NCBI GenBank assembly: GCA_964468205.1
Contig: CAYXVG010000032.1
Coordinates: forward strand, 1-64,000
Reading direction: 5' to 3'
DNA from: CAWELS01 sp964468205
Lineage (GTDB): Bacteria > Acidobacteriota > Terriglobia > Bryobacterales > Bryobacteraceae
Length of the DNA stretch: 64,000 nt
The notes under the pieces were generated by a model that saw only the letters and a list, made by a program, of their open reading frames with translations, ran no database searches and had not been told where the DNA came from. Of the stretch, positions 9,510-17,897 are shown one piece after another; position 1 is the stretch's first letter; the number at the start of each line of letters is the position of its first letter. The translations under genes and the position numbers were made by a program.

Positions 9510-9695
9510 ATGCCGACAATGTCGTTATCGCATTTCGAGGTGAGCCTCTTGTTCGCGCTGGTCATCTCCGTAATGCTTGGGCTCACGGGTCGCAAGACGG
9601 ACCGGGAACGGCTGCTCTACGGCCTGAAGTGCTTCGGATACTTTATGCTTACGCTGTTCGGCCTTGGTTGGGCCATGTATCTCGGCCACGGCTAG
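9510..9695 (+). CDS. Small two-helix membrane protein, 61 aa
   Basis: The ATG follows immediately after the stop codon of the preceding gene, and a GGGAGA ~10 bases upstream can serve as ribosome-binding site. Two hydrophobic segments (FEVSLLFALVISVMLGL and LKCFGYFMLTLFGLGWAMYL) flank a charged loop (GRKTDRERLLYG). Function is unknown. The tight coupling suggests it works with the 139-residue membrane protein. Confidence 0.65.
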   Translation: MPTMSLSHFEVSLLFALVISVMLGLTGRKTDRERLLYGLKCFGYFMLTLFGLGWAMYLGHG

Positions 9696-9701
9696 GGGCG
9701 A

Positions 9702-10712
9702 TTACTTCTTCTCGGTTTTTGGGTCTTGCTCTTTTTCGCCGCCCGCTGGCGCCGGCGGTTCCAGGCAATTCCCGGTGCAGATCACTTCCGTGACCTTCTG
9801 CGGCGGCCCGAGTTCGCCTCTGTCCGAGATACTGCCGTGGCGGACGCTGGTCGTTTCCACCACTGTGCCGTCGCGCTGCACTTGGCGCTCCACGATCTCT
9901 TGCTCGCGGAGGCGCGCCTCCCGGTCACTCGAGGGGATGGGGCGGCCCGGGGTGGCTGCGCCATACCGGCTGATGACCTTCACCTGCGACCCGTCCGGCC
10001 GGCGCTCCAGTTCGGTTACGGATTGACCAGCGAACTCCATCGCTCCCGAGAAGTTGACGGTGTTGTAACGGGTGACCGTGGAGGTCTCCCGACTCTCGCC
10101 GCGAACGGTCTCCGTCGTTTCCCTGGCGGCGGGCCGGAAGTTACCATCTTCATCCCTCTGATAGACGGTCTCGTCGCGCTTGCCCGCGTCTTCGTGTTCG
10201 ACTTCGTGGGTGACCCGCTTCTCGACCAGTTGCACGGCGCCGCTGATGGTCGGCCGTTCGACCTCAGTGGTTGTGTCCGTCACATCGTCGCGGGTGACCG
10301 CCCGGCTTCGCTGGCGTTCCCGAATCTGAAAACTACCGTTGACGTCGGTCTCGTAGACCGTGGTCGTGGTCGATTGCCGCCCGGCGCCTTCTTCCCGGGT
10401 TTCGATGCGGACCTTCTGTCGCGACGTGGGCCGCCCGTCCTGTCCATATAGCTGGACGGTGCGCTCCACCACGCGGTAGCCTGGCCGGTCCTCAATCACC
10501 TTTTCCTGGACGCTCTGAAGCGGAACGCTGCGCCCATTGAGATTTTGCGTCCGGACAGTGCGGGAACTCGATCCCGTGCCGGCCGACGCGCTGATGGTCG
10601 CGCTACCCGCGCGCTGGCCGGCGCCGTCGTAGGTGTAGACTCGTTCCGTCCGCCCTTCCTGCGCCGGCAGGAGGGCGGCCATGCATAGCGCCAATAGAAT
10701 GCTTCCCCGCAT
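9702..10712 (-). CDS. Exported Thr/Arg/Glu-rich repetitive protein, unknown function
   Basis: The 336-residue protein begins with a signal peptide (MRGSILLALCMAALLPAQ). The body consists of loosely repeated units rich in Val, Glu, Thr and Arg, each with a Y/D-x-N/D-G turn (YETDVNGSFQ, YQRDEDGNFR, RYNTVNFSGAM, ERRPDGSQVK). This is reminiscent of extended beta-repeat surface proteins, but no known family was recognised. The C-terminus contains CTGNC, perhaps a disulfide, and a Pro/Glu/Lys tail. A good promoter (TTGAAT-17-TAATCT) lies just upstream, with GAAGG as ribosome-binding site. It converges on the small membrane-protein gene with 6 bases between them. Confidence 0.72.
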   Translation of the reverse strand: MRGSILLALCMAALLPAQEGRTERVYTYDGAGQRAGSATISASAGTGSSSRTVRTQNLNGRSVPLQSVQEKVIEDRPGYRVVERTVQLYGQDGRPTSRQKVRIETREEGAGRQSTTTTVYETDVNGSFQIRERQRSRAVTRDDVTDTTTEVERPTISGAVQLVEKRVTHEVEHEDAGKRDETVYQRDEDGNFRPAARETTETVRGESRETSTVTRYNTVNFSGAMEFAGQSVTELERRPDGSQVKVISRYGAATPGRPIPSSDREARLREQEIVERQVQRDGTVVETTSVRHGSISDRGELGPPQKVTEVICTGNCLEPPAPAGGEKEQDPKTEKK

Positions 10713-10721
10713 CTCACCTTC

Positions 10722-10750
10722 AGATTAGGGCTTAAATGGTAGGGATTCAA
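10722..10750 (-). promoter_or_regulatory. Sigma-70 type promoter of the repetitive exported protein
   Basis: Read on the minus strand: TTGAAT (10750-10745), a 17-base spacer, then TAATCT (10727-10722). The start codon at 10712 is only 9 bases further on, so the leader would be ~3-4 bases. That is at odds with the GAAGG ribosome-binding site overlapping it, unless transcription starts elsewhere. Confidence 0.5.
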
Positions 10751-10809
10751 TGGGCCAAACACCTTAGAGCGGGATGCCCAGAAGCTCTAGCCAGGCGGCT
10801 CCGGCCTGA

Positions 10810-10839
10810 TTGACACCCTTCCAGCCGGGCCGATACACT
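10810..10839 (+). promoter_or_regulatory. Sigma-70 type promoter of the DUF507-ribokinase operon
   Basis: A perfect TTGACA (10810-10815), an 18-base spacer and TACACT (10834-10839). It would give a ~95-base leader before the ATG at 10942. A second -10-like TATACA at 10931-10936 lies directly before the start codon. Confidence 0.5.
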
Positions 10840-10941
10840 AACCATTTAGCGGTTGGCCGCCGATATTGGACGGCGCGGCCGGGACGCTGGGACCGTGGCG
10901 CCTTCCCAGTGTTTTTCCGGCGGGAGACTGTATACAGGTTA

Positions 10942-11526
10942 ATGCTGCTTTCCAGGGAATTCATCAACTACATCGCGCGGCAACTCGTCAAGAATCTGAC
11001 ACCGAATATTATTGAAGTTCACGACCCCAAGGGCGCAGTCGAGAGTGTGGCGAAAGAGATCGAAGAGGACCTCTCAATTGAAGACCGCTTGAACGACGAG
11101 GTTCGCGAGATCCTGGCCCAGTACAGTGACTACATGCGCCGCGAGGGTGTCAGCTACCAGGAGATGTTCCGGAAGATTAAGAACAAGCTGATCGCCGAGC
11201 GGAAGGTGGTTCGCGCCGCCGGACGCGAAACCGGGGACGCCATGAAGCTTTCCCGCGACAAGGTCAACGATCTCTCGCACAAGATTGTGACGATGATGCG
11301 GAAATCCCGCTCCATCCGCCTGAAGCGCGACTCCAATGATGTCCGCCTCGAGATCGTGCGCGAAATCTCCTCTCTGCTGATGATTGAAGACCGCGTGGAC
11401 CGTGCCGCCCGGGACATGATCCGCAACCAGAAGAGGGATATCCCGGAAGGCAGCGAGGAATGGGATATTCTCCACCGCAAATACTACGCCGACGAGCTCA
11501 AGAAGCTCGGCATTGACCTCTCCTGA
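10942..11526 (+). CDS. DUF507 family protein, tandem two-domain form
   Basis: 194 residues of unknown function, soluble and highly charged. Two related helical halves are visible. Residues ~1-92 start LLSREFINYIARQLVKN; residues ~97-194 start MKLSRDKVNDLSHKIVTMM. Each contains a motif of the type IEEDLSIEDRLNDEVREIL / SSLLMIEDRVDRAARDMI. DUF507 units are about 90 residues, so this is a fused pair. The ATG at 10942 was chosen because family homology begins there; the frame is open upstream to 10810, but that part is non-homologous. Its stop overlaps the ribokinase start by one base (TGATG), indicating translational coupling. Confidence 0.82.
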   Translation: MLLSREFINYIARQLVKNLTPNIIEVHDPKGAVESVAKEIEEDLSIEDRLNDEVREILAQYSDYMRREGVSYQEMFRKIKNKLIAERKVVRAAGRETGDAMKLSRDKVNDLSHKIVTMMRKSRSIRLKRDSNDVRLEIVREISSLLMIEDRVDRAARDMIRNQKRDIPEGSEEWDILHRKYYADELKKLGIDLS

Positions 11527-12464
11527 TGAAACCCGCTATCGCAGTCGTCGGAAGTCTGAATATGGACTTCGTGGTCGTGACGGACCGCCTTCCGGCGCCC
11601 GGCGAAACCGTCCTCGGCCGTGATTTCCAAATGATCCCGGGAGGGAAAGGCGCCAACCAGGCCTGCGCGGCCGGCAAGCTCGGATCGCCCGGGATTCTGA
11701 CCCGGATGATCGGCCGGGTGGGCCAGGACGTCTTCGCCGATCACCTGAGAGCCAGCCTCGCCGCCGCCGGAGTCGACGTAAGCGGGGTTCATGCCACGCG
11801 TAGCGCACCGACCGGCATCGCCCAGATTTGGGTGGACGCTTCGGGGCAGAACTCGATCATTGTCGCCGCCGGGGCGAACCTGGCGCTGGCCAAGAACGAA
11901 TCCGAAGCGATGCGGCCGATTTTCGCGGAGTCCGGGTACGCTCTGTTTCAACTGGAGACCCCGCTGAGCACGGTGAGCGCGGCCCTGAAGATCGCCCGGG
12001 AAGCTGGCGCGAAGACGATTCTCGATCCCGCGCCGGCCCGCAAGCTTCCCTTGGAGTTGCTGGCCGGCGTCGACATCCTGACGCCGAACGAAAGCGAGGC
12101 CTGCCTGCTACTCGATGAGCCCGCCCAGCGCGTGACGAAGACCGGGGCTCCCCGCCTGGCCGAGGCCTTGCTCGCCGCCGGGCCCCGGGCGGTGGTGCTC
12201 AAATTGGGAGAACTCGGGTGTTACTACCGGGATGCGGAGCAGGAGTTTTACAGCCCGGGTATCCTGGTGGTTGCCAAGGACTCCACCGCCGCCGGCGATA
12301 CCTTCAACGGGGCGCTCGCCGTGGCTTTGGCCGAGGGCTGCGGGATCCCGGAGGCTCTGCGGTTCGCCAACGCCGCGGCCGCTCTCTCAGTCACCCGGGC
12401 CGGAGCGCAGTCTTCCATTCCCTCGCGCGCCGAAGTGGACTCGTTCCTCAAAGCGGAGGGCTGA
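11526..12464 (+). CDS. rbsK: Ribokinase (PfkB family)
   Basis: Phosphorylates ribose, or a related sugar or nucleoside, with ATP in the cytoplasm, feeding the pentose phosphate pathway. Family features are in order: the N-terminal substrate motif GSLNMDF at 9-15, the PfkB signature MIPGGKGANQA around 36-46, and the ATP-site motif DSTAAGDTFNGAL with the catalytic base Asp258. At 312 residues it has normal length. Translation is coupled to the upstream DUF507 gene by a one-base overlap. The ribulose-phosphate epimerase gene follows 67 bases downstream, which fits a pentose-handling context. Close PfkB relatives with other substrates cannot be excluded. Confidence 0.93.
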   Translation: MKPAIAVVGSLNMDFVVVTDRLPAPGETVLGRDFQMIPGGKGANQACAAGKLGSPGILTRMIGRVGQDVFADHLRASLAAAGVDVSGVHATRSAPTGIAQIWVDASGQNSIIVAAGANLALAKNESEAMRPIFAESGYALFQLETPLSTVSAALKIAREAGAKTILDPAPARKLPLELLAGVDILTPNESEACLLLDEPAQRVTKTGAPRLAEALLAAGPRAVVLKLGELGCYYRDAEQEFYSPGILVVAKDSTAAGDTFNGALAVALAEGCGIPEALRFANAAAALSVTRAGAQSSIPSRAEVDSFLKAEG

Positions 12465-12531
12465 CGCGAACGCTCTGCCCGTTCCCGGCCGGCCGGCCGT
12501 GCAAGATGTTAGAATTTGAGTAAGTTCCTAC

Positions 12532-13206
12532 ATGGTTGAAATCGTCCCTTCCATTCTGTCGGCGGATTTCGCCCGTCTCGGTGAAGAGATCGCCCGCGTC
12601 GAGGCCGGAGGCATCCGGATGCTTCATCTCGATGTGATGGACGGGCGGTTTGTGCCGAATATAACGATCGGCCCGCCGGTACTCAAGTCGATCCGGGCGG
12701 CGACGGCGCTGACGCTCGATGTTCACCTCATGATCGAGCGTCCCGAAGACCACATCAATTCATTCGTCGACGCGGGAGCCGACCAGATTTCGGTGCATCA
12801 GGAAACATGCCCTCACCTCGATCGAACGTTGCGCTATATCCAATCGCTCGGCGTCAAGGCGGGAGTGGTACTCAATCCCTCCACCTCGCTCCGCACGCTG
12901 GACTATGTGCTGGAGGCGGCGGACTACGTGCTGCTCATGACCGTGAACCCCGGCTTCGGCGGGCAGAATTTTATTCCGCAAATGGTAGGCAAAATACGCG
13001 AATTGGACCGCCGCCGCAAGGAGCGCGCATTGCAATTGCCGATTGAGATTGACGGCGGCGTCTCGGCGGCGAACATCGGCGAGCTGACCCGGGCCGGGGT
13101 CGACTGGTTCGTGGCGGGCTCAGCCGTCTTCAAGAGTCCCGACCCGGTGGGTGCCATCAAGGAAATGCAACGAATCGGGGCGGAAGCGACGTCCATTCGT
13201 GTGTAG
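12532..13206 (+). CDS. rpe: Ribulose-phosphate 3-epimerase
   Basis: Interconverts ribulose 5-phosphate and xylulose 5-phosphate in the pentose phosphate pathway. It is a 224-residue TIM barrel of usual size. Signatures are IVPSILSADFARLGEEI at the N-terminus, the metal-site motifs HLDVMDGRFVPNI (~36-48) and LDVHLMIERPEDHI (~63-76), VNPGFGGQNFIP (~139-150) and IDGGVSAANIGEL (~173-185) with the phosphate-binding VAGSAVF. A TAGAAT at 12510-12515 is a possible -10 element, implying a short leader without a clear ribosome-binding site. Confidence 0.95.
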   Translation: MVEIVPSILSADFARLGEEIARVEAGGIRMLHLDVMDGRFVPNITIGPPVLKSIRAATALTLDVHLMIERPEDHINSFVDAGADQISVHQETCPHLDRTLRYIQSLGVKAGVVLNPSTSLRTLDYVLEAADYVLLMTVNPGFGGQNFIPQMVGKIRELDRRRKERALQLPIEIDGGVSAANIGELTRAGVDWFVAGSAVFKSPDPVGAIKEMQRIGAEATSIRV

Positions 13207-13222
13207 CTTTGGGAGAAATTGC

Positions 13223-14338
13223 ATGTATCAATGGCGGACTTTTCTGATACTAGCTCTGGTGGTGATGGGCCTCACTGGCTGTTTCGGGCGCAAGAAGTAC
13301 GAGAACCCGATTGATGCCGACACAGCGCAGCCGGACAAGGTCCTCTACGACAAGGCGATCAACGATATGGAGCGTGGCCGCTACCGCATCGCCCGGCTGA
13401 CACTGCAGACGCTCGTGAACACATACGATACCAGCGAATTTATGGCCAAGGCGAAGCTTGCTCTTGCCGATACGTGGTTCCGGGAAGGTGGCTCTCACGG
13501 TTTGGCGCAGGCCGAGGCTGAATACAAGGACTTCATTCTCTTTTATCCGACCATGGAGGAGGCTGCCGAGGCCCAGTCGCGCGTCTGCATGATCCACTAC
13601 CGGCAGATGGACAAGCCCGACCGCGAGACGTTCCATGCGTTACGCGCCGACGACGAATGCCGGCAACTGATGGTGCAGTTTCCGAACAGCAAATTCGCCC
13701 CGGAGATGGAGCAGCGGCTCCGCGAGATTCAAGAAGTCCTGGCGCAGCATGAGTATCTCGTCGGCGAGTTCTATTTCAAGAAGGGCAGCTATCCGGCATC
13801 CACGAATCGGCTGGACTCCGTGGTGGATCATTATCCACTCTTCAGCAACGCCGATGACGCTCTCTGGAAGCTCGGCGAGGCCTATGCCAAGATGGGCCCG
13901 CAGTTTCAGCCGCAGAGTGTGGAGGCCTACCAGAGGATTCTTCGCGAGTATCCGCTGAGCGAATACGCCGACCGGGCCCGCGCGATGCTTACCGAGATGG
14001 AGCGCGAGATCCCGGAGCCGGATCCGGTGGCTCTGGCCCGGATGGAGTATGAACGCGAGAACTTTGAAAAGCCCGGGCGCATGAGCGGCTTCTGGAACAT
14101 TTTCCGGAAGGCTCCGAACGCTTCGATTCGCTCCGCGGCGAAGTCCGGAACCCCGGCCTCGGAAACCATGCGCCCTTCGATTCCGCCGAGCGTGCCTGGG
14201 CAGGCTCCAGGAGCGCCGGGCGGGGTGTCCGCCGATGTAACGGTTTCCACTGTCGGCGATGGATCGGCGCTTGACACGCAGCCCGACGCCCGGCGGGTGC
14301 AGCCGAACCAGCCGCCCGATCAGGAGAACCAGCAGTAG
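13223..14338 (+). CDS. bamD: Outer-membrane assembly lipoprotein BamD
   Basis: Component of the BAM complex that inserts beta-barrel proteins into the outer membrane. The start at 13223 follows GGGAGA. The lipobox MGLTGC places the lipidated Cys at residue 20. Tetratricopeptide-like repeats fill residues ~45-280 (for example YDKAINDMERGRYRIARLTL, then a second unit with GEFYFKKGSYPASTNRL). The C-terminal ~90 residues are Pro/Gly/Ala/Gln-rich and likely disordered, making the 371-residue protein longer than E. coli BamD. It starts 16 bases after rpe and is probably co-transcribed with it. Confidence 0.88.
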   Translation: MYQWRTFLILALVVMGLTGCFGRKKYENPIDADTAQPDKVLYDKAINDMERGRYRIARLTLQTLVNTYDTSEFMAKAKLALADTWFREGGSHGLAQAEAEYKDFILFYPTMEEAAEAQSRVCMIHYRQMDKPDRETFHALRADDECRQLMVQFPNSKFAPEMEQRLREIQEVLAQHEYLVGEFYFKKGSYPASTNRLDSVVDHYPLFSNADDALWKLGEAYAKMGPQFQPQSVEAYQRILREYPLSEYADRARAMLTEMEREIPEPDPVALARMEYERENFEKPGRMSGFWNIFRKAPNASIRSAAKSGTPASETMRPSIPPSVPGQAPGAPGGVSADVTVSTVGDGSALDTQPDARRVQPNQPPDQENQQ

Positions 14339-14722
14339 AGGGCCGTGCGCGGCCGGCTGAGAAATCGTATTCTCGCGGCTGAAGATGACCCGCTAGCGCG
14401 GGAGACCGGCAGCGGCGAGATCACCGGAAAGCCGTTCGAGGCTGCGACGATGGCGCAAACCATCCGGCCGCAGGCAGGGGCGGCCGCCCCGATCCCGAGG
14501 GAATTTTCGCGGACGATCTGCCCGCCGGGTTCCCCCCGGGGCCTGACGCGGAATGCGGGGCCGGTCGTCTCAGCGGCCCGGGCCGCTACGGCGGGGTTGA
14601 CACCACTCGTCTGCGGGTCGCCATCACCGCCGCCTTGGTCCGGTCATCACGGGCAAATGGGGGGAACATAGGAGAACGTGTCCGGATCGCATGTGGACAC
14701 TGGAGGATGACGGGGAAGAAGG
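14339..14722. other. Intergenic stretch, no gene seen
   Basis: About 380 bases between bamD and yajQ. An open frame of 108 codons exists (14345-14671), but it is Pro/Arg/Gly-rich with no recognisable domain and I do not call it a gene. A perfect 16-base GC palindrome lies at 14572-14587, without a T-run. Confidence 0.5.
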
Positions 14723-15226
14723 ATGCCACAAAACAGTTTCGACATTGTCTCCGAGGTGGAGATGCCCGAGGTGCTCAACGCCGTTAACATGGCGATGAAG
14801 GAGATTCATACTCGCTACGATCTGAAGAATACGAAGTCCGCCATCGAGCTGAACGAAAAGGAGCACAAAATCACGCTCGCCTCCGACGATGACTTCAAGC
14901 TCAAGGCTGTCGCCGACGTTCTGGAGCAGAAGCTCATTAAGCGCAAAGTGCCTCTCAAGGCCATGACCTATGGCGAGATTCAATCTGCCGCCGGTTCCAG
15001 TGTCCGCCAGGAGATCTCACTGCAGAACGGCATTCCGATTGAGAAAGCCCGGGAGATTGTGAAGGCGATCAAACAGGCGAAGCTGAAGAAGGTGCAGGCT
15101 TCCATCCAGGGCGATCTGGTGCGTGTCTCGGGCAAGAACCGCGACGACTTGCAGGAAGTGATCAAGCTGCTCAAGGAGCAGGAATTCGGCATCGACTTCC
15201 AGTTCACGAACTACCGCACCATTTGA
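14723..15226 (+). CDS. yajQ: YajQ family nucleotide / c-di-GMP binding protein
   Basis: Cytoplasmic protein of 167 residues that matches the UPF0234/YajQ family along its whole length: SFDIVSEVEMPEVLNAVNMA at the start, a stretch beginning KEIHTRYDLKNTKSAIEL, the central KRKVPLKAMTYGE and the terminal FGIDFQFTNYR. Some homologues bind cyclic di-GMP and act as effectors (established for Xanthomonas YajQ-type proteins); here that is inference. A GAAGAAGG ribosome-binding site directly precedes the ATG. The next gene is convergent. Confidence 0.93.
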   Translation: MPQNSFDIVSEVEMPEVLNAVNMAMKEIHTRYDLKNTKSAIELNEKEHKITLASDDDFKLKAVADVLEQKLIKRKVPLKAMTYGEIQSAAGSSVRQEISLQNGIPIEKAREIVKAIKQAKLKKVQASIQGDLVRVSGKNRDDLQEVIKLLKEQEFGIDFQFTNYRTI

Positions 15227-15275
15227 ATCGGCCACAGGGCCGAGCCAGGGGAGGAACGCGCGCCTTGGACTCGGT

Positions 15276-16118
15276 TCAACGGAACTCGATCTCGAACTCG
15301 AGAGTCGATTCCACGTTCTGGCCAAGAAAGGCGCCGGTGACCGGCGCGGCTCCCCGGGGATGTGCCGCCGCGGCGACCGAGACGAGTTGCCCGCTGGCCG
15401 CGAGTCCGTGGCTCGGATCGAATCCGCGCCATCCCCCGCCCGGGAGATAGACTTCCGCCCAAGCGTGCATCTCGTGACGCTCCCACTCTTCCGCTCCCCC
15501 CTGGTAGCCACTGACGAAGCGCGCCGCCAGACCTTGCGCCCGGCACGCGTCGATGAAAAGCGCCGCCATGTCACGGCACGCCCCGCGCTTGGAGTTCAGG
15601 GTTTCCGCTGGAGGAAGCGGGTCGCCGGTTTCGCGGGGCTCATGGTGACAGATGCTGTGGATGCGTTCGGTGAGCGCGGTCAGAAAGCGGAGCGTGTCCC
15701 AATTGACTTCGACACCGACCGAATCGCTCAGAGCCCGCACCTCCCAAGCAATTAGGGCGGCGTCGCAATACGGGTTCAGGCGAGCTTGCAAATCGCCAGG
15801 ATACAGCAGAGGAATGGCCGTGGCGTCCTGGTCGGTGATCAAAAAGTCAAAAGGGTTGAGGCGCGTAGTCTCCACCAGGCTCCAGGTGTGGATGTAGAGG
15901 GCGTCAGTCGGGGTGTCGAACCAGGCTCGAGTTTCGCTGTTGCCCTCCAGGTCGAGGCAATCCGACAATAACGAAGGCTCGGGTTCCACGGCGAATTTGT
16001 AGTCCAGGAGGCGCTGATTGCCGTCGTTTCGGGGGCGAAAGCGGAAGACGTGCGGCTCGAGTGTGACTTCACGGTTGAAGGAGTAGCGGGTGCGGTGTGC
16101 AATTTCGAATCGCATCAT
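15276..16118 (-). CDS. Transglutaminase-like cysteine peptidase family protein
   Basis: 280 residues with the N-terminal beta-domain of bacterial transglutaminase-like proteins (MRFEIAHRTRYSFNREVTLE) followed by the papain-like core. The inferred catalytic triad is Cys181 (KRGACRDMA), His218 (MHAWAEVYLP) and Asp234 (GFDPSHG). No signal peptide is present, so it is cytoplasmic. It is the last gene of the Anbu operon; its start codon directly abuts the stop of the Anbu gene, implying coupled synthesis. In this family the core can hydrolyse or ligate isopeptide bonds. A role cutting or making the product of the upstream ATP-grasp ligase is inference. Confidence 0.9.
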   Translation of the reverse strand: MMRFEIAHRTRYSFNREVTLEPHVFRFRPRNDGNQRLLDYKFAVEPEPSLLSDCLDLEGNSETRAWFDTPTDALYIHTWSLVETTRLNPFDFLITDQDATAIPLLYPGDLQARLNPYCDAALIAWEVRALSDSVGVEVNWDTLRFLTALTERIHSICHHEPRETGDPLPPAETLNSKRGACRDMAALFIDACRAQGLAARFVSGYQGGAEEWERHEMHAWAEVYLPGGGWRGFDPSHGLAASGQLVSVAAAAHPRGAAPVTGAFLGQNVESTLEFEIEFR

Positions 16119-16895
16119 TCACACACTTCCGCTCGGCTTCTTTCGCGGGCTGGAACCGTTGTTTCTGGTTCCGCTCAACTTGGCGAAGGCGCCATGCACC
16201 CAATCGCTTGGCAGATGATCGACGGATTTCCTCACACTGTGCTGCCACCAGTTTGAAAGTTCGCGGAGATCGTCCTGCTCGTACCGGTATTCGACGATCT
16301 GGAAGGAGTCCTTGAGGTAGAGTATTACGTCGATGGGGAAACCGACGTCGGCGGCGCTAAGCCGGGTGGAATCAAAGGCCAGGCAGCCCACCTTAAACGC
16401 ATACTCCATGGGATCCTCGAAGCGAAGGGCGCGGGCGAGGATGGGCTTTCCGTAGCCGGAGGCGCCGATGATCTGATAAGGGGTGCCGGGCGGGATCTGT
16501 ACCCAGTTGCCCTCCGGATAGACCAGGTAGATCTTCGGTTGGGGGTCGGCGGCCATCTGCCCGCCCACGAGGGCGTGAAAGTTGAATTTGAAGCCCGCTT
16601 CGCGGAGCGATTTCATGTCCTCTTCCGCCACCCGCCGGATCTGTTTGGTGAACAGATTTACGGCCTTGTAGAGCCGGTCGAGCGAGAGTTCGGGCTCCGC
16701 CATGGCGTCGTCGAAATAGGCGATGGTCTTGTCACGCACGCTCCGCAGTCCGGAGGTCATCACGTAGAAGGCATAGCCTTCGCCGTGGTAAACGGAGGTC
16801 TTTCGGGCGACGTGGAACTCCTGGCCGGAGATAATTCGGGTGTCGGCGATCCCGATCAGCCCGTCTTCCACTGTGATGCCAAGGCAGAACGTCAT
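16119..16895 (-). CDS. Anbu-type proteasome-related peptidase
   Basis: 258-residue Ntn-hydrolase of the ancestral beta-subunit (Anbu, COG3484) type. It begins MTFCLGITVEDGL, so removal of Met would expose Thr2 as N-terminal nucleophile without a propeptide. Asp18 (GIADTR) and Lys32 (ARKTS) correspond to the conserved proteasomal Asp17/Lys33 region. The family continues with GYAFYVMTSGLRSVRDK and ASGYGKPILAR, plus a basic Ser-rich tail. Anbu assembles into open rings or spirals in other bacteria (established); no physiological substrate is settled. Neighbours are an alpha-E protein 21 bases upstream and a transglutaminase immediately downstream. Confidence 0.92.
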   Translation of the reverse strand: MTFCLGITVEDGLIGIADTRIISGQEFHVARKTSVYHGEGYAFYVMTSGLRSVRDKTIAYFDDAMAEPELSLDRLYKAVNLFTKQIRRVAEEDMKSLREAGFKFNFHALVGGQMAADPQPKIYLVYPEGNWVQIPPGTPYQIIGASGYGKPILARALRFEDPMEYAFKVGCLAFDSTRLSAADVGFPIDVILYLKDSFQIVEYRYEQDDLRELSNWWQHSVRKSVDHLPSDWVHGAFAKLSGTRNNGSSPRKKPSGSV

Positions 16896-16916
16896 GGTTG
16901 TAGTCCAGGGTGCAAG

Positions 16917-17897
16917 TCAGGCCATCATGCCGTCAACCGGCCGCAGCGCGAAGAAGGTTTCGTGGACGGCGTCGCCAACATAGTTCATCTTACGCTGAAG
17001 CGAATCGAGGAACTCGTGAAGCCCAGCGCTGACCACCTCGGAGACCTGAGTGTAGTTGAGCTCCGCCAGTAGAATTCCGAGGCGCTGCTCGGCCCGGTTG
17101 ACGAAGGTGCCCATTTCCGATCCTGTGATGGCGTGAAGAGACGACGCGGCCGTCAGGATGCAGTAGTGAACGGCGCGCGGGAACTCGCGGTCGAGGAGGA
17201 GAAAGTCGACGATGTTGTCCGGAGCAATGCGGCCGTACTGCTTGCGGTACATCTCAAAGGCGCTGACGCTCTTCAGCACGGCGGCCCACTGGATGTCGTC
17301 GATTGCGCTACCGACGTAGTCGACCGATGGCAGCAAGATGAAGTACTTGACGTCGAGGATGCGGCTGGTTTTGTCCGCCCGCTCCAGCATCCGGCCGAGC
17401 TTCATGAAGTGCCATCCTTCGTTCCTGAGCATCGTACCTTCGGCGAGACCCTCGAACAGCCGGCAACCGGAGCGAACCTCGTGGAGAAGGCGATACGGCG
17501 AATCGGTGGTCCAACTCCCGGCCGCGGCGGCATTGACCATGAGGTAGAGCTTGTTGAGCTGTTCCCACATCTCCGAGGAGAGAACCTCGCGGATGGTGCG
17601 GGCGTTCTCTCTCGCGGCGCGAAGGCAAGAGATAATCGAATTCGGGTTTTCGTGATCGAACGTAAGAAACTGGATCACCGTGTTCTTGTCGGCGACGCCA
17701 TAGCGCTCTTTGAAGGCGTCCGCATCCCCGCTCACGGCGATCTGGGGCAGCCACTGTTCACCGATGCCGGCCGGTAGGTCAAGCGTCATGTGCAGGTTCA
17801 CATCGATGAAGCGGGCGATGTTCTCCACTCGCTCGATGTAGCGGCTGAGCCAGTACGAGGAATCAGCGGCCCGGCTCAACATCGGTTTGGCTCTCAT
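16917..17897 (-). CDS. Alpha-E domain protein (DUF403)
   Basis: 326-residue all-helical protein typical of the alpha-E family: MLSRAADSSYWLSRYIERVE at the start, NIARFIDVNLHMTL, and the conserved FMKLGRMLERADKTSRILD near the middle. Function is unknown. It is found almost exclusively beside circularly permuted ATP-grasp enzymes and transglutaminases (established genomic association). Its start codon overlaps the stop of the ATP-grasp gene by 4 bases, so the two are translationally coupled and the products probably interact. Confidence 0.93.
   Translation of the reverse strand: MRAKPMLSRAADSSYWLSRYIERVENIARFIDVNLHMTLDLPAGIGEQWLPQIAVSGDADAFKERYGVADKNTVIQFLTFDHENPNSIISCLRAARENARTIREVLSSEMWEQLNKLYLMVNAAAAGSWTTDSPYRLLHEVRSGCRLFEGLAEGTMLRNEGWHFMKLGRMLERADKTSRILDVKYFILLPSVDYVGSAIDDIQWAAVLKSVSAFEMYRKQYGRIAPDNIVDFLLLDREFPRAVHYCILTAASSLHAITGSEMGTFVNRAEQRLGILLAELNYTQVSEVVSAGLHEFLDSLQRKMNYVGDAVHETFFALRPVDGMMA

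Noticed and set aside
14345..14671. 108-codon frame between bamD and yajQ
   Set aside because: Low-complexity Pro/Arg/Gly product without a domain and no good ribosome-binding site; treated as intergenic.
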